Part shown: in pieces, positions 1 through 8,380 of the stretch
Numbering within the stretch: position 1 is the stretch's first letter
Layout of the letters: every line of letters begins with the position of its first letter
Source of the DNA: Planctomycetaceae bacterium
GTDB taxonomy: Bacteria > Planctomycetota > Planctomycetia > Pirellulales > Thermoguttaceae
Direction: 5' to 3'
Length of the DNA stretch: 19,003 bases
Assembly (NCBI GenBank): GCA_031267635.1
Contig: JAIRYX010000117.1
Span: 1-19,003, forward strand
Notes under the pieces: generated by a model
Databases searched by the model: none
What the model was told of the DNA's origin: nothing
What the model saw: the letters and a program-made list of their open reading frames with translations, nothing else
Position numbers and translations under genes: made by a program

Positions 1-1051
1 CGCTCCGTGGTACACCCCGACGGCTTTGAATTATAATCCAGACGATTAGACAAAGAACTTCTTTGATGGCTTGTTTCATTAGCGTGCGTAACGTGAGTTA
101 AAAACAACATCACGGCAAAAATTGAATCGGTTTGATTTCACCGCAGAATCCATGATTTCACGAATGAAAACATCATGACCGTCACACAAAACACGGCGGT
201 CGTCATCGGCAAGACGTGCTCAAGATGCGGTGTCGTTTCGGCGGGCGGAGTGACCATTGTGCTTCAATAGCCGTTCGCGGTTTTGAGATGGGCTTGGAGT
301 AATGCGATGGGCGAACCGGTGCTGGCGTTGACAACCAGTTGCTGCCGGGCGAACTGCCGGAGGGGTTGGGCGAGGGCGCAGGGAGTCGTTTTTGCCTTGG
401 CAAAAAAACGCTCCGTGAGGCGGAAATCGCCTAATTCTATTTGAAAACATACCGGAAATAATAAAAAATAAACAAAAAAAATGCAATACCAAAATATCTA
501 AACAATAATCTCCCCAACGATACTACGCAATCGATATAGATTGACAAAACTTGTGTTAATACTTTTGCTTCTAAAAACCCCACTTTCAACAAATTCACCA
601 TTAAAAAATAAGAATTTGTCGACATTGAGGTGAGGTTTTTAGAAATTCCCGAAATTCAAATCATAGAGCGAGTATGGATTCCTGACGAAACTATTCCTGA
701 AAATGATGTCATAACACCTGATGATATTGAATGATGTAAGTGGTTATTTTCTTGCATCAAAGCTGTCATGATGTTTTGGTCAGCATCTGGTCAACATTCA
801 TTGTAGTTTTATTGGAATGGTTTAACTTTTTCGTTTGGCTAAATTCCGAAAGCGGGGTAATGCATTGAAAGCGATTCGTAAGTGAAACCAAATATTCCTA
901 TTTTGTAAAAAATATATAAAATATGGCATATACAAAAATTTGCGGTTGGTAATATCAGTGGTCTAAATTTCTCGTAAAATTATCATTGATCAACATGCTC
1001 CATAACCGGAATTGAGACAAAACTTCATATCCTTCGTGGTGAATAAAGAAC
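1..1051. other. Gene-poor region with decayed coding-like fragments
   Basis: No convincing complete gene is visible. Three short open stretches look coding-like but lack good starts. On the minus strand 79-219 is open for 46 codons (DDDRRVLCDGHDVFIREI is part of it). On the plus strand 303-434 is open for 43 codons and ends LGKKTLREAEIA. On the plus strand 612-734 is open and ends in an acidic tail. About 215-430 is clearly GC-richer than the AT-rich flanks. A small inverted repeat pairs CATGAT at 151-156 with ATCATG at 172-177. The stretch 735-1051 is AT-rich and probably holds the asnB promoter, but I see no -35/-10 pair good enough to mark. Gene remnants or dispersed intergenic repeats are the likeliest explanation. 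Confidence 0.4.
630..734 (+). pseudogene. Orphan short ORF, possible 3' end of a lost gene
   Basis: From a GTG at 630 the frame encodes 34 residues to a TGA at 732, and it is open back to a TAA at 609-611. The translation has regular acidic and hydrophobic alternation (FLEIPEIQIIERVWIPDE, then an acidic tail ending TPDDIE), which reads more like protein than random AT-rich DNA. There is no Shine-Dalgarno sequence and no recognisable domain. It could be the decayed end of a gene or chance. Confidence is low. Confidence 0.2.
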
Positions 1052-2956
1052 ATGTGCGGAATTTGTGGGGCGGTTTGGAATGACGCGGCAAAAGCGATTG
1101 ATCGGGCGACGTTAAACACGATGACCGATTTACTTCAACATCGCGGACCGGATGATCGCGGAACGTTCCTGCTATCGGGCGTTGAAGGAATCGCGCTGGG
1201 ACATCGGCGACTTGCTGTTCTTGATCTCACGCCGTCCGGTCATCAGCCGATGTCCAATGAAGACGAGACGCTAAAAATCGTTTTCAACGGTGAAATTTAC
1301 AACTTTGACGCAATTCGGCGAGAACTTCTTGCGCACGGACGTCGTTTTCGCAGTGAAAGCGACACGGAAGTTTTAATTCATCTTTACGAAGAAGAACGGG
1401 AAAATATGCTTCATCGACTTAACGGCATGTTTTCCGTCGCCATTTGGGATGCACGCAAACAAACGTTGTTTCTGGCACGCGACCGAATCGGCAAAAAGCC
1501 GTTGTTTTATCGGCAGGAATCGGGACGGCTCATTTTTGCAAGCGAACTAAAATCAATTCTCGCAGTGAACGGCGTGCCGCGCGACATTGATCCGTCGGCG
1601 TTGGATGATTATCTCACTTATCAATATGTACCGCATCCGAAAACGATTTTTCGCGGTATCGCAAAATTACCGCCGGGGTATTACGCTGTTTGGAAAGATG
1701 GTCAACTGACAGTCAGACAATACTGGAATCCCGATTGGAACGAGGAAGACAACCGTTTATCGTCAGAAGACTGGGCGGAAGAATTGCGGACATTGGTTAT
1801 CGACGCGGTAAAAATTCGTATGCGAAGCGACGTGCCGATTGGAGCGTTTCTTTCCGGCGGCATTGATTCGTCGATTACCGCCGGAGTAATGCAACAGCAA
1901 AGCACACGGCAAATTCGAACGTTCAGCATCGGCTTTCCGCAAAAAGAGTACGACGAAACAGAATATGCGCGTCTTGCGTCTGCAAAATTCGGAACGCAAC
2001 ATCAGGAATTCATCGTTACGCCGGATATTGATACGATTTTGCCGAAACTTGTCTATCATTACGACGAACCATTTGCCGATTCCAGTGCGGTTCCGACATG
2101 GTATCTTTGTGAAATGACGCGGCGTGAAGTGACGGTCGCGTTAAGTGGCGACGGCGGCGACGAATTATTTGCCGGTTATGACCGTTACCGTGCGGTGCGG
2201 CTTGGAATGTTTGCGGAAAAAACGCCGAAGTTTTTGCGAAAACTTCTGGCGGGACCGATACGAAATCTGATTCCTGCGTCTACGCGACAGCGGTCTCCGA
2301 TGCGGCGGTTAAAACGTTTTCTCGAAGCATTAGACATGGAACCGCTGGAACAATATCTGCAATGGATAGCGATTTTTAATCGGGAGCGGAGGCGGAAATT
2401 GTACACGCCGGAATTTGCAGAACAACTTACCGGATATGATTCGCTCGGATTTTTACGCGGTGCGGAAGAATATTCGCTACAACGAGATCGCGTAACCCGT
2501 ACTGCGTTGATTGACATGTTGACATATTTGCCGTGTGATTTGATGACGAAAGTGGATATTGCGTCAATGGCGCATTCACTGGAATGTCGTGCACCGCTCT
2601 TGGATTATCGTATTGCGGAATGGTCGGCGAAACTGCCGATTTCTTGTAAAATTGATGGAAATCGCGGTAAAAAGATTCTTCGTGAAACATTCCGCGACTT
2701 ATTACCGCCGGATATTGAACGCCGACGCAAAATGGGATTCGGTGTGCCGATTGATCATTGGTTTCGCGAAACGCATCGGGAAACGGTATGTAGCGTGCTG
2801 TTAGATTCCCGCACTATCCAACGCGGTTTGTTTCAACGAAAATTTGTCGAACAGCTTTTAAATGACCATTTTGCAAACCGCTTCGACCATGCTTACCGCA
2901 TCTGGTCGCTCTTGATTCTTGAAATCTGGATGCGGCGTTGGGTGGATGAAAGGTGA
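1052..2956 (+). CDS. asnB: Asparagine synthetase, glutamine-hydrolysing (AsnB family)
   Basis: Cytoplasmic enzyme that makes asparagine from aspartate and ATP using ammonia released from glutamine. The protein starts MCGICG, so Cys2 becomes the N-terminal nucleophile of a class II (Ntn) glutaminase domain (about residues 1-210; HRGPDD, GHRRLAVLDL and NGEIYN are visible). The synthetase domain carries the ATP pyrophosphatase loop SGGIDSS at 268-274 and SGDGGDE at 365-371, both typical of active family members. At 634 residues it is a normal length for the long bacterial AsnB group. Relatives of this size also occur in exopolysaccharide clusters as amidotransferases acting on other substrates, but no sugar or exosortase genes lie nearby. 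The start is fixed by the essential Cys2. It is the only plus-strand gene here and faces pstCA tail to tail. Confidence 0.95.
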   Translation: MCGICGAVWNDAAKAIDRATLNTMTDLLQHRGPDDRGTFLLSGVEGIALGHRRLAVLDLTPSGHQPMSNEDETLKIVFNGEIYNFDAIRRELLAHGRRFRSESDTEVLIHLYEEERENMLHRLNGMFSVAIWDARKQTLFLARDRIGKKPLFYRQESGRLIFASELKSILAVNGVPRDIDPSALDDYLTYQYVPHPKTIFRGIAKLPPGYYAVWKDGQLTVRQYWNPDWNEEDNRLSSEDWAEELRTLVIDAVKIRMRSDVPIGAFLSGGIDSSITAGVMQQQSTRQIRTFSIGFPQKEYDETEYARLASAKFGTQHQEFIVTPDIDTILPKLVYHYDEPFADSSAVPTWYLCEMTRREVTVALSGDGGDELFAGYDRYRAVRLGMFAEKTPKFLRKLLAGPIRNLIPASTRQRSPMRRLKRFLEALDMEPLEQYLQWIAIFNRERRRKLYTPEFAEQLTGYDSLGFLRGAEEYSLQRDRVTRTALIDMLTYLPCDLMTKVDIASMAHSLECRAPLLDYRIAEWSAKLPISCKIDGNRGKKILRETFRDLLPPDIERRRKMGFGVPIDHWFRETHRETVCSVLLDSRTIQRGLFQRKFVEQLLNDHFANRFDHAYRIWSLLILEIWMRRWVDER

Positions 2957-2980
2957 ACATGTTGTACTCCACTATTGTAG

Positions 2981-3018
2981 CCGTTCACACGATTTTCCAA
3001 TGAGTGAACGGTATTTGT
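2981..3018 (+). terminator. Possible terminator after asnB
   Basis: A perfect 8-base inverted repeat (CCGTTCAC at 2981-2988, GTGAACGG at 3004-3011) with a 15-base loop lies 24 bases after the asnB stop. It is followed by TATTTGTTT, a T-rich but interrupted tract. The position suits intrinsic termination of asnB; the imperfect tract makes it moderate evidence. Confidence 0.4.
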
Positions 3019-3170
3019 TTGGCACATACTGCAATCTTATAGAAATAGCATCACCTTTATTCCTTGTTACAATTCACGGTGTTTTTCTAATGAACGCTCT
3101 GGTGTACTTTGAATAAGTGACAAGCGGTTAATGGCAAGCGACTCGACATTCATCATTATCCACTCACCAC

Positions 3171-3185
3171 GGGATTTAAAATCCC
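3171..3185. repeat. Short palindrome between convergent genes
   Basis: GGGATTTAAAATCCC is a perfect 7+1+7 base palindrome, 21 bases after the pstCA stop when read on the minus strand. It could be a weak termination hairpin for pstCA or a protein-binding site. No T-run follows on the minus strand. Confidence 0.3.
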
Positions 3186-3206
3186 CAAGAATTCTACTTG
3201 TCTCTT

Positions 3207-6194
3207 TCATCCTCCGCGTAATTTATTAGCGATATGTCCGCGAAGGAAAATGGCGGCGAGGTTTAGAAAAAGGACGACGAGGATTAACGCGGCGACAAGT
3301 CCGTATTGATTGTATGGAACCATGTCGGCAAGGCGGTCGCCGACGGCAACGTCATACGCCGAATACGACAGAACCGGCGTCGGTTGAAACAGCGGGTTTT
3401 CCGACAACGATAACGACAGCGAACCGGTCGCAACGGCACAAGTGAACAGCAACGGCGCAGTTTCGCCTGCCGCGCGGCTCATCGCTAAAATCGTTCCCGT
3501 TAAAATTCCCGGCATCGCCGACGGAAGAGTGACGCTGAAAAAGCACCGCGCCGGACTCGCTCCCAATCCTAGCGACGCTTCGCGGAACGTGCGTGGAACA
3601 CTTCGTATCGCTTCTTCGCTGGCACGGATCACTACCGGTAAAACAAGGAGCGCAAGCGTCAACGAACCGGCAATAATACACGGCGTCCCTGTAATATATT
3701 GCACGATGATTGCCAATCCGAACAACCCAAACACGATACTCGGCACGCCCGCAAGCGTGTTAATACTGAGACGGATAATCTGCGTCGCGCGGTTTTCTGT
3801 TGCCATTTCCACAAGATACGCCGCCGTCGCGACGCCGACCGGCAATGCCATCGCAATTGCACAAAGCGTTACAAGAAACGTTCCTAAAAGTTCCGCACCA
3901 ACTCCGCCGAGAAAATGCCCCGCCGTTGCCGCACTGAAGAAGTATTGATAATAAAACGTCCATCGCGGATGCATCATTGCCGCAAGGTTTTCGTCGATGT
4001 AATCCAACATTCCGCGAAGTTCGATAAACGTTTCTCCGGAAAACACGATGCGGCGGTCTATTTTTTGCGGCAGATTCGGCAATACTTTTCCGTCGATGAT
4101 CGGCTGCGGTTTCCAAATCGTTATCTGTTGCAGTTCTGCGTTATATTTTTTCGCCATCGACCAATGCGGCGCACCATAACGAAACTCCGGCGGCTGATGT
4201 TCAATGCCGTTGCGGTTCTCCGGTCCAAGCAACGCGCCGTTTCCATCCGCGCCGGTAATCCGATTTCGCAGTTCCCGAAACGCTTCCGCATAAGTTTGAT
4301 CGGGAACCGCTTCCGTCGGTTTGTTTCGCCACGACAAATCCGCGTCTTTTGCCGATGCGTAGTATTGTTCAGCCATATTAATCATTCGTTGAAACATCGG
4401 AAACGGCGACGTTTCTTTGAATTTTTTTTTGGACGTTTCCATGATTTGCTGATGCAATCGAGTCAATTCGTCCTTATTCTCCGTTTGACACATTGCCGCA
4501 AATAATTTGGCGAGTTCTTTTGATACAGAATCAATGGCAGTCAGTTGCGTTTCTTTTTCCGTAAATGTTTGTGAATCTATCTTGTCTTGTAATAGGTCGA
4601 GTTGATCCGCGTTGGCTTTTCTCGTTGCGTGGTCCCATTGCTTGACTTGCTTGATTAACGGTTCAGGATCAAGCCACGCATAATGCAATAGGGCGTTATA
4701 AACCGGCTCTCGCGTTTTCTGACATTCCGTAAATTCCGACAACAGTTCTTTGGGTGTTTCATAAGCCGACTTTTGCGCTTCTTGATTTTTTATATTCCGC
4801 GAGACTTCTGTTGACGTGCTTTTAAGATAAAGCCGATGTTCAACAGTCGCGCGAAACAAAAACGCCTCGCGCCCCTGCCATAAAAGCGAACCTAAAACAA
4901 TCACAAGAACCGCACTCAAAAATCCGACCGACGCGAAGCCGAGCAGCGTGAATCCTTTGTCGGCAAGAAGACGCAAACGAAGATGATTGGTTTTACCGAG
5001 TTGCTTGACAATGGAACGCACCGTCATTTCTATTAGCAAGGCAATTCCGTGAAACGGCAACAACAAGACCGTCATCATTTTATAGGTGATTTTTTGCCGC
5101 ATGGAACGAATACGCGAAAGTGTTCCGAATAATCCGTGTTTTTCCGATTTGGAATCGACATGTCCCATTCCCGCTTTGAAACGACTGGAAAGAATTTCGG
5201 TCAGCATATTGAGAAGAAACGTAAAAACGAGAAGGACAAATCCGACGGTAAACAGCGCGCTGCGATGAATGGAATCGGCGGACGTTTCGCCCATATCGCC
5301 GGCAATCGTCGCGGTCATTGTCCGCACCGGTTCGCCGAAACTTCCGAGAACGGCGGTTATGTCGTACCAAGGATGCGGCAGATTGGAAGCGTTTCCCGCC
5401 GCCATCCAAACGACCATCGTTTCGCCGACCGCACGCATGGTTCCAAGAACAATCGCGGTCAAAATTCCGCTATGTGCCGCCGGAATCATTATTTTCAAAA
5501 CGGTTTCCATGCGAGTCGCACCGAGAGCATACGACGCTTCGCGGAGTTCGCGTCCCAGTCCCGATAATGCGTCTTCCGCAACGCTGACAATTGTCGGAAT
5601 CGCCATAATCGCGAGAATCAACGAAGCATTTAATGCGTTTGTGCCGGACGGTAAATTAAACGTTTCTTGAAGCCACGGCGCAACAATTTTAATCGCAAAA
5701 AAACCAAACGCGACAGACGGAATCGCCGCAAGAAGTTCCATAACCGGCTTAATCATCTGCCGGACGCGGAACGGAACCATGTCGCTCAACACAACCGCCG
5801 TCGCTAAACTGATCGGAATAGCAACCACCATCGCCCCAACCGTGACGGCAAGCGACCCGTAAATCATCGCAAGCATTCCAAATTCCGGGTCGCCTCGTTC
5901 CGGATGCCAGCCGGTTGTCGTCAGCATTTCGAGAAGCCGCGAGCAAACGTTACGGAGAATGTTTGTTTGTCCTGCAGGCGAAGTGGCGACGCTGTCGGAA
6001 GTTGTAAAAAAAAGAACGCTTTTCCAGAGAATAAATCCGAAAATAGCGAACACGGCGAGCATGGCAATGTTCGCCACCTGCGCCAATAACCACTCGCCGA
6101 CCCGACGTCGCAAGGTTCGGATCAACTCCTGCCGCCAGGAAAGTAAAAGCGGACGTCGTTCTTGAGAATTTTGCATTGAGGGGGTTTTTATCAC
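3207..6194 (-). CDS. pstCA: Phosphate ABC transporter permease, PstC-PstA fusion
   Basis: Inner-membrane channel of the high-affinity phosphate importer, with both permeases in one 995-residue chain. Residues about 40-335 are PstC: helices near 40-64, 108-137, 150-172, 188-206, 242-264 and 312-335, with the ATPase-contacting EAA loop at 207-241 (EASYALGATR). A linker (336-415, partly hydrophobic) leads to PstA: first helix at 416-440, then helices from 762 to the end, with the EAA loop at 859-891 (EASLGLGAS) and SRAAGETAPLLF at 906-918. An insert of about 315 residues (441-757), mostly hydrophilic and helix-like, separates PstA helix 1 from the rest and should lie outside the cytoplasm. The annotated start is GTG; an ATG seven codons in (6176) is an alternative and neither has a Shine-Dalgarno sequence. 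PstS, PstB and PhoU are absent from the window. Family is certain; substrate rests on similarity. Confidence 0.9.
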   Translation of the reverse strand: MIKTPSMQNSQERRPLLLSWRQELIRTLRRRVGEWLLAQVANIAMLAVFAIFGFILWKSVLFFTTSDSVATSPAGQTNILRNVCSRLLEMLTTTGWHPERGDPEFGMLAMIYGSLAVTVGAMVVAIPISLATAVVLSDMVPFRVRQMIKPVMELLAAIPSVAFGFFAIKIVAPWLQETFNLPSGTNALNASLILAIMAIPTIVSVAEDALSGLGRELREASYALGATRMETVLKIMIPAAHSGILTAIVLGTMRAVGETMVVWMAAGNASNLPHPWYDITAVLGSFGEPVRTMTATIAGDMGETSADSIHRSALFTVGFVLLVFTFLLNMLTEILSSRFKAGMGHVDSKSEKHGLFGTLSRIRSMRQKITYKMMTVLLLPFHGIALLIEMTVRSIVKQLGKTNHLRLRLLADKGFTLLGFASVGFLSAVLVIVLGSLLWQGREAFLFRATVEHRLYLKSTSTEVSRNIKNQEAQKSAYETPKELLSEFTECQKTREPVYNALLHYAWLDPEPLIKQVKQWDHATRKANADQLDLLQDKIDSQTFTEKETQLTAIDSVSKELAKLFAAMCQTENKDELTRLHQQIMETSKKKFKETSPFPMFQRMINMAEQYYASAKDADLSWRNKPTEAVPDQTYAEAFRELRNRITGADGNGALLGPENRNGIEHQPPEFRYGAPHWSMAKKYNAELQQITIWKPQPIIDGKVLPNLPQKIDRRIVFSGETFIELRGMLDYIDENLAAMMHPRWTFYYQYFFSAATAGHFLGGVGAELLGTFLVTLCAIAMALPVGVATAAYLVEMATENRATQIIRLSINTLAGVPSIVFGLFGLAIIVQYITGTPCIIAGSLTLALLVLPVVIRASEEAIRSVPRTFREASLGLGASPARCFFSVTLPSAMPGILTGTILAMSRAAGETAPLLFTCAVATGSLSLSLSENPLFQPTPVLSYSAYDVAVGDRLADMVPYNQYGLVAALILVVLFLNLAAIFLRGHIANKLRGG

Positions 6195-6239
6195 TATGAT
6201 GAAATTTGTTTGGAATATATTTATGCAAAAACGTAATTT

Positions 6240-6430
6240 CTACAAATATTTCCAAATATCCTCGATCAATAAATGATCTAAAGTTTTGATATAATCTTTC
6301 AAAATGTTTTCTGTCTGCATATTGGGACGAATGTCACAATAATAAACGCCGTCCAATGGATTGAGTTTAATTGTGTATCCTTTAAAATGTCCCGGTAAAA
6401 ACGTGGTATTAATCCCATTTCGTTTTCTTT
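6240..6430 (-). pseudogene. Frameshifted C-terminus of the endonuclease gene
   Basis: In the -1 frame relative to the 6299-7135 ORF, codons from 6422 down to a TAG at 6240-6242 encode about 60 well-formed residues, including FLPGHFKGYTIKLNPLDG and VYYCDIRP, ending EDIWKYL. The 0-frame tail over the same DNA ends abruptly. One extra A in the run of four at 6428-6431 (minus-strand sense) would join the two frames into a protein of roughly 300 residues. The simplest reading is that one base was lost, by mutation or sequencing error, and that this is the true C-terminus. No classic slippery heptamer is present, so programmed frameshifting is unlikely. Confidence 0.7.
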
Positions 6431-7135
6431 TCTGGGGTTCTTCCTCTGAACGTCATGAAAAAAAATTGCAATATGCGGAGTTGTTTTTTCCGTCAATTTG
6501 CTGTAAAGAAATTTATCGATAAAAATCTTATCAATCCGATCTTTGCTGGATGTTTTGATAGAACCGATTATTGCAATCTCATCATCTTTTTTGATAATCA
6601 AATCATGCTGATACTTCATGAAAAAATCTGTTTTTCCGTCAACAATAATCGGAATTTGAATTGTATTTGATTGGCAATCAATTCCAGTTTCTTGAATAAC
6701 AAGCCGAATAAAATGTTCAAATAAATCTCCATTCAATTTGCGTGCTATATTAGATTTTCCGATAGGTAAACCATCCAACGCAGCGCCGATGGATTGCTGA
6801 ATTGTATAAACAGAATTGTTCAAGATACCTCGAATAGATTGGTCGTTTTTGTCAATGGTTTGGATTTTCGGCAAGATTTTCAAAAACTCCTGTGACGCTT
6901 TTAGAAATTTTTTACTGTCATACATCAAATTCGAGTTAATCGGTCTAGTAATCTGAAAACTGCCTTCTTTGTTATACTGATAGAATTGATAATGATTTTC
7001 ATTTTGTGAAATGATGATTGCTTGTAAATGATCTTGAACGTAATTTAAATATTCGCCGCAAAATGCAACATATCTCGTTAAGTCTGTAAAATTATTTTTA
7101 TCTTTTACCTTATTGACAAGCCGCGTTAAGTTCAT
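6299..7135 (-). CDS. Restriction endonuclease-like protein, frameshifted near its end
   Basis: Probable Type II restriction endonuclease partnered with the methyltransferase just upstream. Its ATG overlaps that gene's TGA in an ATGA arrangement, as in co-translated restriction-modification pairs. I do not recognise a named family. A nuclease-like core is visible: NGDLFEHFIRL with E140, then HDLI with D178, then IIGSIKTSSKDR with K194 in a strand-like context. This fits a variant PD-(D/E)XK arrangement with S-I-K in place of E-X-K, but the active-site assignment is inference. The 0-frame protein has 278 residues; after about residue 236 it appears to leave its proper frame and ends in an unlikely tail (TAFIIVTFVPICRQKTF). 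The intended C-terminus lies in another frame to 6240, so the enzyme is probably inactive unless the lost base is a sequencing error. Confidence 0.65.
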   Translation of the reverse strand: MNLTRLVNKVKDKNNFTDLTRYVAFCGEYLNYVQDHLQAIIISQNENHYQFYQYNKEGSFQITRPINSNLMYDSKKFLKASQEFLKILPKIQTIDKNDQSIRGILNNSVYTIQQSIGAALDGLPIGKSNIARKLNGDLFEHFIRLVIQETGIDCQSNTIQIPIIVDGKTDFFMKYQHDLIIKKDDEIAIIGSIKTSSKDRIDKIFIDKFLYSKLTEKTTPHIAIFFHDVQRKNPRKENEMGLIPRFYRDILKDTQLNSIHWTAFIIVTFVPICRQKTF

Positions 7136-8109
7136 CGGATTGAATTTCTTCTTCTTTGGTTTTCCAGATCATATTGAATCCATGTCTCAATACTCCACTC
7201 CTCAACAAGTTCCAAACGGTTGACTGCCCAATCTAAATATTCTTGCGAAAGATCGCAAGCAGTCCATCGGCGTTGCAATTGCTGGGCGCAAACCGGCGTT
7301 GTTCCTGAACCGCAAAACGGATCAAGTACCAAATCACCGGTATTGGACGCCGCCAAAATCAGTTTTCGCAAAAGCTCTTCCGGTTTTTGTGTTGGATGCG
7401 GAGTTTTTTCGTGCATTCCATTGCAAGTTGTCGGTATTTCAATCATATCTTGCGGAATTTCCAGAACGTCTTTAGGTTTTGCACCAAGCGGATGTGGTTC
7501 CCAAATCGGTTTCATTTTTTTTCCTTTACCGTATTGACTTGTTTCCGCTTGCGGATGGCTTGGATATTTGAGTGTGTGATCGTTATAGGGAATACGTATA
7601 TTGTCGATATTCAATGTAAAATTTTTCGTTTTCCGAAAATGTAAAATACTTTCATGGCTTCGCCCCCAATCATTGCCGAGATTCGCTTTGTTTTTATAAT
7701 GCCAGACAATCCATCGGCAAGACTGGAAAAATTTTGACGCAGGATGTTTCACATCGGCAAGAATTTCGGAAAAGCCGCAAACAAAAAGTGTTCCCGTCGG
7801 TTTTAAGATTCTTGCCGCCTGTTCAATCCATGCCATTGAAAAATTTATATATTCTTCTTGACTTTCAAAATTATCCCAACCTGCTTTCTTGATATTATAA
7901 GGCGGATCAGCAAAAACCAAATCAACGCTTTCATCAGAAAGATTTTTTAGCCATTCGATACTGTCTCCTTGCCACAATTCTCCTTTCGGATGCCGATAAA
8001 ATACCGCAGGCGTTTCAAGTTTTTGCGACAGGAAGTAAACACGTTCTCCTTTACGTTGTACTTCGCCGAAAAGCGTGAGCGGTGTTTTGTTTCTTGTCTT
8101 TGTTTTCAA
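7132..8109 (-). CDS. Site-specific DNA methyltransferase, beta class, probably adenine-N6
   Basis: Transfers a methyl group from S-adenosylmethionine to a base in a specific DNA site, protecting the chromosome from its partner nuclease. The catalytic motif DPPYN (68-72, in VDLVFADPPYNI) precedes HPTQKP (238-243) and the cofactor motif DPFCGSGTT (263-271). That order (IV, then X and I) defines the beta class. DPPY, rather than SPPY, favours N6-adenine, though N4-cytosine is not excluded. The central part (about 120-235) should contain the target-recognition region. The length of 325 residues is normal. The only plausible start in this frame is TTG at 8109, because a TAA closes the frame upstream with no ATG between. 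The gene overlaps the endonuclease by 4 bases. The recognition site cannot be told from sequence. Confidence 0.9.
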   Translation of the reverse strand: MKTKTRNKTPLTLFGEVQRKGERVYFLSQKLETPAVFYRHPKGELWQGDSIEWLKNLSDESVDLVFADPPYNIKKAGWDNFESQEEYINFSMAWIEQAARILKPTGTLFVCGFSEILADVKHPASKFFQSCRWIVWHYKNKANLGNDWGRSHESILHFRKTKNFTLNIDNIRIPYNDHTLKYPSHPQAETSQYGKGKKMKPIWEPHPLGAKPKDVLEIPQDMIEIPTTCNGMHEKTPHPTQKPEELLRKLILAASNTGDLVLDPFCGSGTTPVCAQQLQRRWTACDLSQEYLDWAVNRLELVEEWSIETWIQYDLENQRRRNSIR

Positions 8110-8120
8110 TATCGTTAATC

Positions 8121-8192
8121 TTATTTTAGAATGTCCTTGACCTGTTTATCTCCAAGACGTCGTGTTTTTTGCATTGAGGTTTTATCCGACAT
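8121..8192 (-). CDS. Possible 23-residue leader ORF before the methyltransferase
   Basis: ATG at 8192 to TAA at 8121 encodes MSDKTSMQKTRRLGDKQVK followed by DILK. It ends 11 bases before the TTG start of the methyltransferase and lies just downstream of a good promoter match. There is no Shine-Dalgarno sequence and no helix-turn-helix, so it is not a normal controller protein. It may be a leader peptide, a remnant, or the displaced N-terminus of the methyltransferase. Low confidence. Confidence 0.25.
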   Translation of the reverse strand: MSDKTSMQKTRRLGDKQVKDILK

Positions 8193-8240
8193 TGTCACAA
8201 ACAGCAAGCCGCGCATTTGATCATAAAATATCTATTTTCC

Positions 8241-8269
8241 ATTGTCGCTGTTGAATGCGGAATTGTCAA
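8241..8269 (-). promoter_or_regulatory. Putative sigma70-type promoter for the restriction-modification genes
   Basis: On the minus strand a perfect TTGACA (8269-8264) is followed after 17 bases by GACAAT (8246-8241), which matches four of six positions of TATAAT. It points toward the small ORF at 8192 and the methyltransferase at 8109 and lies in the 271-base gap after ruvX. It is the best promoter match I saw in the window. Confidence 0.45.
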
Positions 8270-8380
8270 GAGATGAGGGAAATTCTTTCCTGTTTTTGTG
8301 AGAAATTTTACACAAAGCTTTTTATTGAAAAGCATTGTAATCATGAAAAAAATGCGTCATTCACTACGAATAAAAACCTG

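Noticed and set aside
901..1051. asnB promoter candidates such as TTGTAA or TTGCGG with AT-rich -10 boxes
   Set aside because: None gives more than a weak match at proper spacing; the region is so AT-rich that such matches are expected by chance.
2919..3116. 65-residue plus-strand frame after asnB
   Set aside because: It begins inside asnB in another frame, and the stretch after the stop holds a likely terminator.
3442..4505. Plus-strand open frames of 168 and 196 residues
   Set aside because: They are antisense to pstCA, overlap each other, are rich in Arg, and show no recognisable motif.
5136..5670. Plus-strand open frames of 143 and 133 residues
   Set aside because: They are shadows opposite the conserved PstC helices and EAA loop.
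6423..6431. Programmed -1 frameshifting in the endonuclease gene
   Set aside because: The site lacks an X XXY YYZ heptamer in the reading frame, since pairing after a slip would fail in one codon, and no pseudoknot-like structure is evident. A lost base is simpler.
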